A stretch of 64,000 nucleotides of DNA from contig NZ_JACRYT010000006.1 in the NCBI RefSeq assembly GCF_014333425.1, positions 93,198 to 157,197 of the forward strand, read 5' to 3'. A program made the translations under genes and the position numbers. Under the pieces are notes generated by a model. That model made no database searches. It was not told the origin of the DNA and saw nothing but the letters and a program-made list of their open reading frames with translations. Source of the stretch: Zhenpiania hominis. Lineage in GTDB: Bacteria > Bacillota > Clostridia > Peptostreptococcales > Anaerovoracaceae. Positions 24,530 through 33,044 of the stretch are shown here, in pieces; position 1 is the stretch's first letter; each line of letters begins with the position of its first letter.

Positions 24530-26992
24530 ATGCGCATTTTAACCAAGTATCTGCTATCAACATTTCTGGAGAATTTCGGCAAACAATTTCTGATGTTTTT
24601 ATCGATTGTCATCAGCACAGCACTTTTGATCAGCAGCCTGGCGGTGGTGGATCTTCTGACCGGCATTTATATGGAAAAATCGGTAAAACAGTATGGAGAC
24701 TATAATATACAGATCAGTCAGGAACAAGGGAAAGTCTGGAATCTGGAAGATGTGGAAGAACTGAAAAACATCAGGCGCCTGTCCATGCTGACCGCCTTCG
24801 GAAGAGTATCTGATTATGAAAACCGGGACGTTCAGATTATCGGCGCGGAAGAAGATGAGCTTCAGGAATTTTCCCCTATGAAAGCCATCGAACAAAGCGG
24901 GGCGGCATTTCAGGGGAAAACCGCGATTATTTCGGAAAAGACAAAGGAAAATCTGGACGTGGAACTGGGTGACAGCCTGAACCTTTCGTTTGAAGGAAAG
25001 GAAGAAACCTACCGGATTATTGGTGTTTATGAGACCGAGTCCCTTTTTCAGGGGGATATGGAAGAACGGTTTTCCGTTGTCATACCTCAGGAGAATCTGG
25101 CAGCCTATGAAAAAGGAAAAACAAACTGTACGAGTGTGTATGCCTGTGTGGAAGAGGAACAATCGGACGCGTGGGCGGAATCCTTTAACAAAGCCCATAA
25201 AGAACAGTCTGTTATCTGCGCCAAAACCTATGATCAGGATGTAATTAAGAGTCAGTTTGAATGGATTCAACTGCCGATGCTTTTCATGCTTCTGATTACC
25301 CTGATTATGTCAGCCTTTATTATCTCCTGCACCTTCAGGCTGATTATCGGACAGCGTCTTCCAGTGCTGGGAACGTTCTTCAGTCAGGGGGCGTCTTCCG
25401 GGCAGATTTACGGCCTGTTCCTTATGGAAGGTCTTCTGTACGGAGTTGCGGGCGGACTGGCGGGATGCCTGGCCGGAAATTATCTGACCCGTTTTATTGC
25501 CAACTATTCGGTACATAGCCTGCGGTTTTCCGCATATGAAGACTGCCAGGTTCCGGGAAGTTATTTTCTGGCAGGATTTCTGTTTTCCATCCTGTTCTCC
25601 GCGGCGATGGTCATCATTCCCGTCCATTCTATAAAGAAAATTCCGTTAAAAGAGATTATCCTGAATATGATGGAACAGAAAAAGCAGCGGCGGCGCGGAC
25701 CATTGATCTGCGGTCTGTGTTTCCTGGCGGCAGCGGCAGTGATGGCGCTGATTGCGGAGCCGACAAATTATGTGCTGTCCATGCCATGCATCTCCTTTTT
25801 CCTGATTGGAGCGGTCGTTCTGATCGGATATGCGGCTTATGCTGTCTGCAGACCGGCAGCGGCCTTTTTCCGGGGAAAATCCGCGGTCGGAATGCTGGCG
25901 TTTAATAATGTGGGAACCTCAGGAATTTTAAAAAATAACATCACCTTAATTACCGTCTGTATCACAGCAGTTCTGATTATCTCCGCTCTCAGCGCTTCCA
26001 TTACAGAAGCCATCAACGGCAGCTACGCAAAGATGAATTTCGATATCTGCGTTACCGTTTCACAGGCTGAAAGTGAAGAAGCGGGAAGCGCGGTTTATGA
26101 AAATTTTGATCCCGATTCTGTCATTGAAATCGGAACGATTTCCACCCGGTTTGATGGCGATCCGCTGAAGCCGATGTACCTTTTCTATGTGGATCCGGAA
26201 GAATACCGGGACTTTGAAAACTATATGTCCTACGAAGATAAAGAAGCGCAGCTGAGGAAGCTGGATGGACAGAAAAACGGGATCATCGTTTCCCAGAGGA
26301 TTGCCAGAACCTACGGGATCGAAGCCGGCGATACCATCTCCGTTGAATCCGATGGTGAGGAATATCAGCTGAATGTACTGTCGATTCTCGATGCGCGAAT
26401 GTACTCAAGCGGCAACTATAATCTCATCACCAGGGAGACAGCCGCGGAGCTTTTCGGTTTTGAGTACCCTTCACAATATTATATCCGCACAGAGATTCCA
26501 AAAGAAGACGTGAAACAGGAACTGAGCGGGTATGGCGCGGAAATCACGGACAAACAGGATCAGGTGGACGCGGCGGAAGAAGAAATGCGGCAGTTTACGG
26601 ATATTTTGTCAGTCTTTTCCTACGTGATAATGATAATGGGCGCTTTGGCTGTAATCAGTAATGTGACAATCAGTTTTCTGCAGAGAAAAAAGGATATGGC
26701 GGTTATGACGTCCATCGGAATCAGCCCGCCGCAGAAAACGGGGATGCTTCTGCTGGAATCACTGACGGTCGCGGTGGCGGGGATTGTGTTTGGAGTGATA
26801 TCCGGAGGGATTTCTTTATATCTTCTGGGAGATGTATTCACGCTTCTGATGCTGGATCTGAACCTCGGATATGACGGCGCGGTGCTGGGAGTCATCAGTC
26901 TGGCAACTGTACTGATTGTTATGCTGACCGCAGTTCCGGTTGTTATAAAATGCGAAAAACTGGACATTGTGAAGGAGTTGAAATATGAATAA
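24530..26992 (+). CDS. FtsX/MacB-type ABC transporter permease
   Basis: 820 residues. An N-terminal membrane helix, a large extracytoplasmic domain (about residues 50-230), three helices, a second long four-helix and extracellular section, and a C-terminal triple-helix FtsX domain (YVIMIMGALAVISNVTISFL onward). This double-FtsX form is common in Bacillota for export or extraction of lipids, peptides and antibiotics. Its stop overlaps the ATPase gene at 26985 by 8 nt, which fixes the pair. Likely exports or positions the cluster product. Confidence 0.85.
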   Translation: MRILTKYLLSTFLENFGKQFLMFLSIVISTALLISSLAVVDLLTGIYMEKSVKQYGDYNIQISQEQGKVWNLEDVEELKNIRRLSMLTAFGRVSDYENRDVQIIGAEEDELQEFSPMKAIEQSGAAFQGKTAIISEKTKENLDVELGDSLNLSFEGKEETYRIIGVYETESLFQGDMEERFSVVIPQENLAAYEKGKTNCTSVYACVEEEQSDAWAESFNKAHKEQSVICAKTYDQDVIKSQFEWIQLPMLFMLLITLIMSAFIISCTFRLIIGQRLPVLGTFFSQGASSGQIYGLFLMEGLLYGVAGGLAGCLAGNYLTRFIANYSVHSLRFSAYEDCQVPGSYFLAGFLFSILFSAAMVIIPVHSIKKIPLKEIILNMMEQKKQRRRGPLICGLCFLAAAAVMALIAEPTNYVLSMPCISFFLIGAVVLIGYAAYAVCRPAAAFFRGKSAVGMLAFNNVGTSGILKNNITLITVCITAVLIISALSASITEAINGSYAKMNFDICVTVSQAESEEAGSAVYENFDPDSVIEIGTISTRFDGDPLKPMYLFYVDPEEYRDFENYMSYEDKEAQLRKLDGQKNGIIVSQRIARTYGIEAGDTISVESDGEEYQLNVLSILDARMYSSGNYNLITRETAAELFGFEYPSQYYIRTEIPKEDVKQELSGYGAEITDKQDQVDAAEEEMRQFTDILSVFSYVIMIMGALAVISNVTISFLQRKKDMAVMTSIGISPPQKTGMLLLESLTVAVAGIVFGVISGGISLYLLGDVFTLLMLDLNLGYDGAVLGVISLATVLIVMLTAVPVVIKCEKLDIVKELKYE

Positions 26993-27680
26993 AGTGATTG
27001 ACGCAAAAGGAATCTGCAAGGAGTTTATAATTGGGAAATCGAGAGAGCAGGTGCTGAAGCAGATCAGCTTTCAGGTGAGGCAGGGAGAATTCCTTTCTGT
27101 TATGGGGCCTTCCGGCTGTGGAAAATCAACGCTCCTGTATATTCTGGGCGGGCTGGATCTTCCGACAGGCGGCGAAGTATACAGCTTCGGGCGTTCTTAT
27201 AAGGACATGAGCGAAAAAGAAAAAAGCAAAATGAGGAGAACGAAGATCGGGTTTGTATTCCAGTTTTATAATCTGGTTCCCAATCTGAATGTAGAAGATA
27301 ATATTCTGCTGCCGATCCTGCTGGATGGAAAAAAAATAAAAGACTATGAGAATCCTCTTTCGGAAATTCTGGAAATTACAGGACTTACGGAACGAAGGAA
27401 ATTCAAACCCAGGGAACTTTCCGGAGGGCAGCAGCAGAGAGTCGCGATTGCCAGAGCGCTGCTCTTCGGCCCGGAACTGATTCTGGCTGATGAGCCCATC
27501 GGAAATCTGGACTCCAAATCAGGAATCGAGATTATGGAACTGTTTAAAAAGATCAACCGTGAAATGGGAAAAACCATCATTCAGGTAACGCACTCCGAAG
27601 AGGCGGCTCTTTACGGAACCAGGCTGATACGGATGAAAGACGGCGTTATTAAGGAAGATAAGAGGATCGAGCAGAAATAA
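26985..27680 (+). CDS. ABC transporter ATPase (LolD/MacB type)
   Basis: 231 residues with Walker A GPSGCGKST, Q-loop in GFVFQFYNLVP, signature LSGGQQQRV, Walker B ELILADEPIG and H-loop VTHSEEA. The FQFYNLVPNLNVEDN pattern marks the MacB/LolD subfamily, which drives FtsX-like permeases. It works with the permease at 24530. The stop shares a base with the next start (TAATG). Confidence 0.93.
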   Translation: MNKVIDAKGICKEFIIGKSREQVLKQISFQVRQGEFLSVMGPSGCGKSTLLYILGGLDLPTGGEVYSFGRSYKDMSEKEKSKMRRTKIGFVFQFYNLVPNLNVEDNILLPILLDGKKIKDYENPLSEILEITGLTERRKFKPRELSGGQQQRVAIARALLFGPELILADEPIGNLDSKSGIEIMELFKKINREMGKTIIQVTHSEEAALYGTRLIRMKDGVIKEDKRIEQK

Positions 27681-29737
27681 TGGAAGAACAAATTGTGTAT
27701 GTGAACCTGAAACAGGGTGATATTGCAAGAAGGGTGATTACACCGCAGATGCGAAAGCGGTTTATCGGGGCAATCGGGATTAATGTGATGATTCTGATGG
27801 AAGAACAAGCGCACAGGTATGATGCGCTGTCCGAAAAAAATGTCCTGATTTTCGGAATCGGACCTATCACGGGGACCGGACTGATGGCAGGCAACCGATG
27901 TGTGATTACAGCCAGGAGCCCGATTACAGATATTTATGGAGACTCTAATATTGGGGGAGACTTTCCTGTAAAAATGCGCTCACTGGGAATCCATCATCTG
28001 GTCTTCCGTGGAAAAGCAGAGACTCCTCAGTACCTCTTGTGCAGCGCGGACGGACAAATCCGGCTCTGCGCCGCGGAGGATCTCTGGGGAAAATCTACAG
28101 ATGAGGTCACGGATATTCTGATAAAGCGCCACGGAAATGACTGTGATGTGGCCTGTATTGGAAAAGCCGGCGAAGAGCTGGTGCGGTATTCCAGTATCAT
28201 TATGTCCAAAAACCATGCGGCAGGCAGAATGGGTACCGGCTGCGTGATGGGAAGTAAAAATCTGAAAGCAATTGTTGTGCAGGGACGAAAAAGCACGGTG
28301 GAGTACCGTGATCCGCAGGCATTACAGAAGATTAAGGAAAAATGGATCGATGGAGCGAAAAAATCCGCCATTTCCCATATGGGCGCAAGATACGGAACTT
28401 TATTCCTCCTGGAAGCCAATAATCGGAGCGGCGGGCTGCCGGTCAGAAATTTTCAGGCAGGAAAAGATCCGAAGGCAGAAGCGCTGTATCCGGTGGTATT
28501 TAACCGTGACTATAAAATCAAAAAAGAAGCCTGCTATGCATGCCCCATCGGATGCTCAAAAAAGTATCAGGTAAAAGATGGAAAATATAAGGGGCTTACC
28601 GGTTCGAGGATTGAGTTCGGGGCGGCGTCCATAGGTCCTATGACAGGCGTCTTTGACTGGCCGGGGGTGCTGCATATGAAGCTGCTGTGCGACCGTTATG
28701 GAATTGATACCATTGAAGCGGGGGCGGTGATCGCGCTGGCGATGGAAGGCTGCGAACGGGGAATTCTGAAAAAGGAGCAGCTTTTTGGAAGGAATGTGAA
28801 GTTCGGCAGTGTAGAGGACGCGGAATACCTGATGGAAAGGATCGTCAGAAGAGAAGGAATTGGAGATCTGCTCGCGGAAGGTGTATACAGGGCGGGGAAA
28901 GCACTGGGACTTGAAGATTATGTATTCTGCATCAATAAATCTTACACCGGACTGCAGTCAAACGCAAGACTGGTCCGTTCACTGGGATATATCACATCTA
29001 CAAGAGGCGGCGATCATCTGAAAAGCTTTGCCTTTTCCATGCAGAATGGAGGCTACTATATCGCGCGCCATCTCTTTCATATAAAAAACGCCAGAAAGGA
29101 ACTGGCAAATCCGGTTAATATCGGAAGAATTCTATGGTGGCATGAAAACTACAAAATTGTTGTGGACTGTATCGGAGTCTGCCTGTTCGCGATTCAGGGG
29201 CTGCCGTCTCTGGGGATCGGGATGTTTGATGATTTCGCGGATATTATGAACGCGATATATGGACTGGATATGAGTCCGGAAGATGTGTTCCACGCCGCGG
29301 AACGGATTTATCAGCTGGAGAATGTGTTCAACGTAGCCTGCGGGCTGAAGCTGGAACACTATATCTGGCCCAGACGAAAACAGGAAGAGCCTGTCAGACA
29401 GGAATTCTTAGAGAGGACTGTACTGACCGAAAAAGATCGGGATCAGCCGGGGATGCTGCCGGAATATTTCCGGTACCGGGGGTTGACAGAGAAGGGAAGA
29501 CCTGTAAAGAAAAGGCTGGAAGAACTGGATATTCTGGATTTGTGCGAGGGGTATCCCTGTGAAGAGGCAGAAGCCGAATCTATGGCGGAACTGCTGCGGA
29601 ATGTGGCCCTTGTAATTCACTATACATGGAAAGACAGACTTCATGTAAATCTGTCCTGCTTTCTCATGGATCGGATGCTGGAATTAAAAGACAGGACGCA
29701 GCTCCGAAAATTGGAAAAGCGACAATACTCGTCATAA
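27680..29737 (+). CDS. Aldehyde:ferredoxin oxidoreductase (tungsten enzyme)
   Basis: 685 residues of the AOR family, which interconverts carboxylic acids and aldehydes with a tungsten bis-pyranopterin and one [4Fe-4S] cluster, using ferredoxin. Seen: the N-terminal pterin-binding domain (GIGPITGTGLMAGNRCVIT, then GGDFPVKMRSLGI), cluster cysteines C285, C288 and C292 (CYACPIGC) and the fourth at C501 in DCIGVC. Length is typical. It lies between the exporter and the ACP, and FdhD closes the same run of genes. A role in reducing an acyl acid to an aldehyde or the reverse is inference; AORs are usually catabolic. Confidence 0.88.
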   Translation: MEEQIVYVNLKQGDIARRVITPQMRKRFIGAIGINVMILMEEQAHRYDALSEKNVLIFGIGPITGTGLMAGNRCVITARSPITDIYGDSNIGGDFPVKMRSLGIHHLVFRGKAETPQYLLCSADGQIRLCAAEDLWGKSTDEVTDILIKRHGNDCDVACIGKAGEELVRYSSIIMSKNHAAGRMGTGCVMGSKNLKAIVVQGRKSTVEYRDPQALQKIKEKWIDGAKKSAISHMGARYGTLFLLEANNRSGGLPVRNFQAGKDPKAEALYPVVFNRDYKIKKEACYACPIGCSKKYQVKDGKYKGLTGSRIEFGAASIGPMTGVFDWPGVLHMKLLCDRYGIDTIEAGAVIALAMEGCERGILKKEQLFGRNVKFGSVEDAEYLMERIVRREGIGDLLAEGVYRAGKALGLEDYVFCINKSYTGLQSNARLVRSLGYITSTRGGDHLKSFAFSMQNGGYYIARHLFHIKNARKELANPVNIGRILWWHENYKIVVDCIGVCLFAIQGLPSLGIGMFDDFADIMNAIYGLDMSPEDVFHAAERIYQLENVFNVACGLKLEHYIWPRRKQEEPVRQEFLERTVLTEKDRDQPGMLPEYFRYRGLTEKGRPVKKRLEELDILDLCEGYPCEEAEAESMAELLRNVALVIHYTWKDRLHVNLSCFLMDRMLELKDRTQLRKLEKRQYSS

Positions 29738-29759
29738 TATAATGGGTTCATTATATTAT
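29734..29759 (+). promoter_or_regulatory. AT-rich perfect hairpin between AOR and ACP genes
   Basis: ATAATATAATG and CATTATATTAT, 11 bp perfect, loop GGTT, beginning at the AOR stop codon. The 56-nt gap it fills is one of the few real gaps in the cluster. It is too AT-rich for a normal terminator; an operator or an mRNA-processing or stability site that raises ACP level is possible. Confidence 0.45.
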
Positions 29760-29793
29760 ATATAAATTTTATCAACCTGAAATGGAGGAAAAA

Positions 29794-30105
29794 ATGAGAG
29801 AATTAACAGCGGAAGTAAAAGAGGCAATGAAGAAGGAAGTGTATGATTTTTTTGCGGAGGAGAGTGACCGACCGGCAGAGGAAATTACAGACAGTCTTTC
29901 TGTCATGGAAGATCTGGACGGAGATTCTCTGATGTTTGTAGAACTGGTGGAAATGCTGAAGGGACAGTATAATCTGGATATTCAGCTGCAGACAGTCGGC
30001 AAATATCTGTTAAAACATCCTGCGGATACAGTGGGCGAAGTAATCGAAACGCTATACCTGGTGTATCAGTATGAAAACGGTATTGTGGAACTGGAGAGGG
30101 AGTAG
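29794..30105 (+). CDS. Acyl carrier protein
   Basis: 103 residues, acidic, with the phosphopantetheine attachment motif DGDSLMF (Ser45). Slightly longer than primary-metabolism ACPs (about 78) because of extra residues at both ends. ATG after GGAGGAAAA. It should hold the growing chain for the KAS, crotonase, dehydrogenase and acyltransferase proteins of the cluster. No phosphopantetheinyl transferase gene was seen in the window. Two bases separate it from the next gene. Confidence 0.86.
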   Translation: MRELTAEVKEAMKKEVYDFFAEESDRPAEEITDSLSVMEDLDGDSLMFVELVEMLKGQYNLDIQLQTVGKYLLKHPADTVGEVIETLYLVYQYENGIVELERE

Positions 30106-30107
30106 GA

Positions 30108-30911
30108 ATGACAGCTGTCGTGTTTCAAAACGCACTTACAACGATTGCGGTTAAACATCATATCGGTATTCTGACGATCAAAAACGGAAAACAGAACCTG
30201 ATTGCCGACCCGGTGTTTATCCGGAAAGAAGAGCTGGAAGAGGTGATCCGTGCATGTGAACTGAAGGCTCTGATTCTGACCGGCCATGGAAAAAATTTTT
30301 CTTCAGGAGCGGATTCAGAACGGTTCGGAGACTACAAAGAACAGACGGAAGCGTTTAAAGAAAAACTCAACGAAGGAAAACGGGTGTTGGACTATATTGA
30401 GCAGCTTCCGATTCTGACCGTGGCTCTTACAAACGGAGCATGTTTTGGAGCAGGATTTGAAATCGCCCTCAGCTGCCAGTTTCGGATTGGCTGCAAAAAT
30501 ACGTATTTCTCATTTCCGGAGCGTAATCTCGGATTACTTCCGGGAATGGGAGGCACTGTGAGGCTGCCCCGCCTGATTGGGAGATCAAGAGCCATGGAAC
30601 TTATTTTATCCGGAAATCTGATTAATGCGCAGCAGGCGCTTGAGTGGGGAATCCTCAACGAAATTGTACCCAAAAAAGAACGGATGGACGCGGCGGTGAA
30701 GTGGGTGGAAGCTCTTCTGGAGGGAACCTCGCACAAGCAGCGGGCAGAAATCATCCGCGCCGTAAATATGGCGCAGAACGCGGACATACAGCAGCTTTAT
30801 CAGGCGGAAACGGAAACGTTTGTCAATCTGCTTTCCGACCGTTTTCGGCATAAGGAGCTGCAAAGAGAAAAGAAACATGAAGTGGAAAAACGAAGAAAAA
30901 GTAAACATTAA
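30108..30911 (+). CDS. Enoyl-CoA hydratase/isomerase (crotonase) family protein
   Basis: 267 residues with the crotonase oxyanion-hole regions KNFSSGADSERFGD and NGACFGAGFEIALSC, and the PERNLGLLPGMGGTVRLPRL segment that carries a catalytic acidic residue. It could act as the dehydratase or isomerase for ACP- or CoA-bound intermediates. The C-terminal tail is lysine- and arginine-rich. It overlaps the SRPBCC gene by 35 nt. Confidence 0.85.
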   Translation: MTAVVFQNALTTIAVKHHIGILTIKNGKQNLIADPVFIRKEELEEVIRACELKALILTGHGKNFSSGADSERFGDYKEQTEAFKEKLNEGKRVLDYIEQLPILTVALTNGACFGAGFEIALSCQFRIGCKNTYFSFPERNLGLLPGMGGTVRLPRLIGRSRAMELILSGNLINAQQALEWGILNEIVPKKERMDAAVKWVEALLEGTSHKQRAEIIRAVNMAQNADIQQLYQAETETFVNLLSDRFRHKELQREKKHEVEKRRKSKH

Positions 30912-31377
30912 CGCGGTTTTCCGCATTGAGAAAAAATATGCGGATCTGGAGCAGGTGTTTCAGCAGGTCTATGATACAGACTGCTATACCAGATGGTTTA
31001 ACTGGAAACCCTTTGTCTGGCTGTCTTTTGATCAGAAATATCTGGAAGAAGGCTGCAAAGGAATCATTCGCTTTACGATTCCGCCTTTCCGTTATGAGCT
31101 GACAGTGACAAGAGTGGAAAAAAACCGAATAATTGAATTCCAGTCAGACGGCAGGCTGTTTGGCGGAACCGCCAGAATGGAGTTTTATGAAAAGGACGGG
31201 AATATCTATTACGAAGATCCTCATATTCTGTTCGGGAAGAACCGGCTGATTCACAAGTACTACTGCTGGTTTCTGGCAGGAAAACATGTACCGTATATGG
31301 AATCCCGATTTCAGATATTGCGGAAATTTCTCTTAAATCAGCAGAAGGACATTTCAAATGATGAAAACAAGATTTGA
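30877..31377 (+). CDS. SRPBCC/polyketide-cyclase-like protein
   Basis: 166 residues with the helix-grip pattern of START/SRPBCC proteins: an aromatic-rich start (YDTDCYTRWFNWKPFVWLSF), alternating strands, and a long C-terminal helix. Such proteins bind hydrophobic ligands and may cyclise polyketides. The ATG at 30877 lies inside the crotonase gene, with AAAGAGAAAAG upstream. The assignment is by pattern only. It overlaps the thioesterase gene by 20 nt. Confidence 0.5.
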   Translation: MKWKNEEKVNINAVFRIEKKYADLEQVFQQVYDTDCYTRWFNWKPFVWLSFDQKYLEEGCKGIIRFTIPPFRYELTVTRVEKNRIIEFQSDGRLFGGTARMEFYEKDGNIYYEDPHILFGKNRLIHKYYCWFLAGKHVPYMESRFQILRKFLLNQQKDISNDENKI

Positions 31378-31756
31378 ATTTAATGTCAGAGGTTATGAAC
31401 TGGACTCTTTTGGACATGTAAACAATGCGGTCTATCTGAATTATCTGGAACAGGCCAGATGGGAGATGTTCCTGGAAAATGAAGAATGGGGCGCATTTTT
31501 AAAGAAAAATGAAGTGTTTCCGGCGGTAATTGAAAACCGTATCCGTTATCTGCGGGAACTGACGCCTTTCGCAAAAGCCTACGCGGAGACCCTATGGAAG
31601 CGCAGGGGCGCCTACCTGATCGCGCACCATAAGATTTACAATCAAGAGACACAGAAGCTCAGCGCGGTTGCGGAATGCAGGATGCTGCTTCTTTCCAGGG
31701 AACGGATCATCTATGAACCGCCGGAATCCATGAAAAATATGCTGGAGGAAGAATAG
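31358..31756 (+). CDS. YbgC-type acyl-CoA/ACP thioesterase (4HBT hot-dog fold)
   Basis: 132 residues with the hot-dog signature YELDSFGHVNNAVYLNYLEQ, including the catalytic Asp and the HVNNA turn of the 4-hydroxybenzoyl-CoA thioesterase family. It probably releases or edits acyl chains from ACP or CoA. The start overlaps the preceding gene and the next starts one base after its stop. Confidence 0.86.
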   Translation: MMKTRFEFNVRGYELDSFGHVNNAVYLNYLEQARWEMFLENEEWGAFLKKNEVFPAVIENRIRYLRELTPFAKAYAETLWKRRGAYLIAHHKIYNQETQKLSAVAECRMLLLSRERIIYEPPESMKNMLEEE

Positions 31757-31757
31757 T

Positions 31758-32396
31758 ATGGAATGGGAACCATTTGAACAGTATGAAGCCTTCGCGGTAG
31801 CTGATCAGAGTGAGTTTCAAAGGCAGCTGAAAAACGGAGAACTCCGCGGCCGGAAGCTGAAAGCGATGGCAGTGAGAATTCACGGCGGCAGTGAGGGGAC
31901 CCTTCGGGAAGAACTTTTAAAAGCAGATCCGCAGGAACTGCCCTTTCTGCGAATCGGCATTCTAGAAGAAGAAGCGGATCTTCCGGCTCTTCAGACCGCG
32001 GCTCTCATGCATGTGAGAATTGCCCGGAAACATGTACGGTATCGAGGAACCTATTCGGATTTGCAGGTTCTGAACCGGAGCGGTCTTCTGCTGAAACATG
32101 CGGAGAAAGAAGGAGGCCGCAGACCGGATGAACCGCTGACTGAAACGCTTCTGCTGGAGTCAGGATACCTGTCCCGGGTGTTTGAGGGAGAGGAAAAAGA
32201 ACCCCTGTTCCAATGGGTACAGGAGCATATCCTGTGCAGAGAGGCAGAGCAGATTCAGGCAATCCGCATGTGTTTTGAGCGGTACCTGTGGCTGTATGAA
32301 AAGACATCTGATCGGGGCCTGCTGCTTCAGGAGGAAAACCGCCAGTTCTGTCTGATGGCGGAACGGGCGCTTGAAAAAAGGAGTTCCGGGAAATGA
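31758..32396 (+). CDS. Unknown cluster protein, possibly a degenerate crotonase
   Basis: 212 residues. The C-terminal third (LLESGYLSRVFEGEEKEPLF, then helices ending ENRQFCLMAERALEKR) follows the pattern of the crotonase C-terminal trimerisation helices, but the oxyanion-hole motifs of the N-terminal core are absent. It lies between two crotonase-type genes and overlaps the next by 4 nt. It could be a non-catalytic partner of the neighbouring enzymes. Family not certain. Confidence 0.4.
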   Translation: MEWEPFEQYEAFAVADQSEFQRQLKNGELRGRKLKAMAVRIHGGSEGTLREELLKADPQELPFLRIGILEEEADLPALQTAALMHVRIARKHVRYRGTYSDLQVLNRSGLLLKHAEKEGGRRPDEPLTETLLLESGYLSRVFEGEEKEPLFQWVQEHILCREAEQIQAIRMCFERYLWLYEKTSDRGLLLQEENRQFCLMAERALEKRSSGK

Positions 32397-33031
32397 ATCA
32401 TGTGAGTTATACCGTGGAAGAACGGATTGGATATCTTACCCTCTGCGGAGCACAGGGGAACAAAATGACAAAGGACTTTTTAGATGAGATCTGCGGGATC
32501 TTCCAGAAAAAAATCTGGAAATCACGGATACAAGGTCTGATTATTATGGGAGAAGGCAGACATTTCAGTTCCGGCGCGGATGTGGAACAGCTGATTCATA
32601 ATACCGTATCCATGTCGGACATTTGCCGGGGAGAAGTTCGTTCTTATCCTTCCTGGTTTTTGGATTTTAAACAGACCCTGAACGGTATCGCGGCAATGAA
32701 TATTCCGGCGGCAGCAGGCGTTACAGGAGTCTGCATCGGTTCCGGTCTGGAACTGGCGCTGGCCTGCGGCATCCGGATCTGCGCGGACAGCAGTAGGATC
32801 GGATTTCCGGAATCTACTTTTGGACTGCTTCCGGGAGCGGGAGGGACTTTAAGAGCCGCGGAACTGATGGGCAGCGGGAATGCCCTGCTGGCTGTTCTGG
32901 AAGGGAATCTGATGAAAGGGACAGAGGCAGTAAAAGCAGGACTGTTTCAGAAAAGCTGTTCCAAAAAAGAAGTGAAGAGAGAATGCGAAGCAGCTCTGGA
33001 AAGGGCATGGAGCATGAAAACGCAATGTTAG
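32393..33031 (+). CDS. Enoyl-CoA hydratase/isomerase family protein (short)
   Basis: 212 residues, a crotonase with RHFSSGADVEQLI and GVCIGSGLELALACGIRICA oxyanion-hole motifs, and GFPESTFGLLPGAGGT. It is about 45 residues shorter than usual because the C-terminal helices end early; the protein at 31758 may supply them. Starts inside the previous gene with SD GGAG upstream. Likely a dehydratase or isomerase on ACP-bound chains. Confidence 0.83.
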   Translation: MNHVSYTVEERIGYLTLCGAQGNKMTKDFLDEICGIFQKKIWKSRIQGLIIMGEGRHFSSGADVEQLIHNTVSMSDICRGEVRSYPSWFLDFKQTLNGIAAMNIPAAAGVTGVCIGSGLELALACGIRICADSSRIGFPESTFGLLPGAGGTLRAAELMGSGNALLAVLEGNLMKGTEAVKAGLFQKSCSKKEVKRECEAALERAWSMKTQC

Positions 33032-33044
33032 AAAGGAAAGGAAA

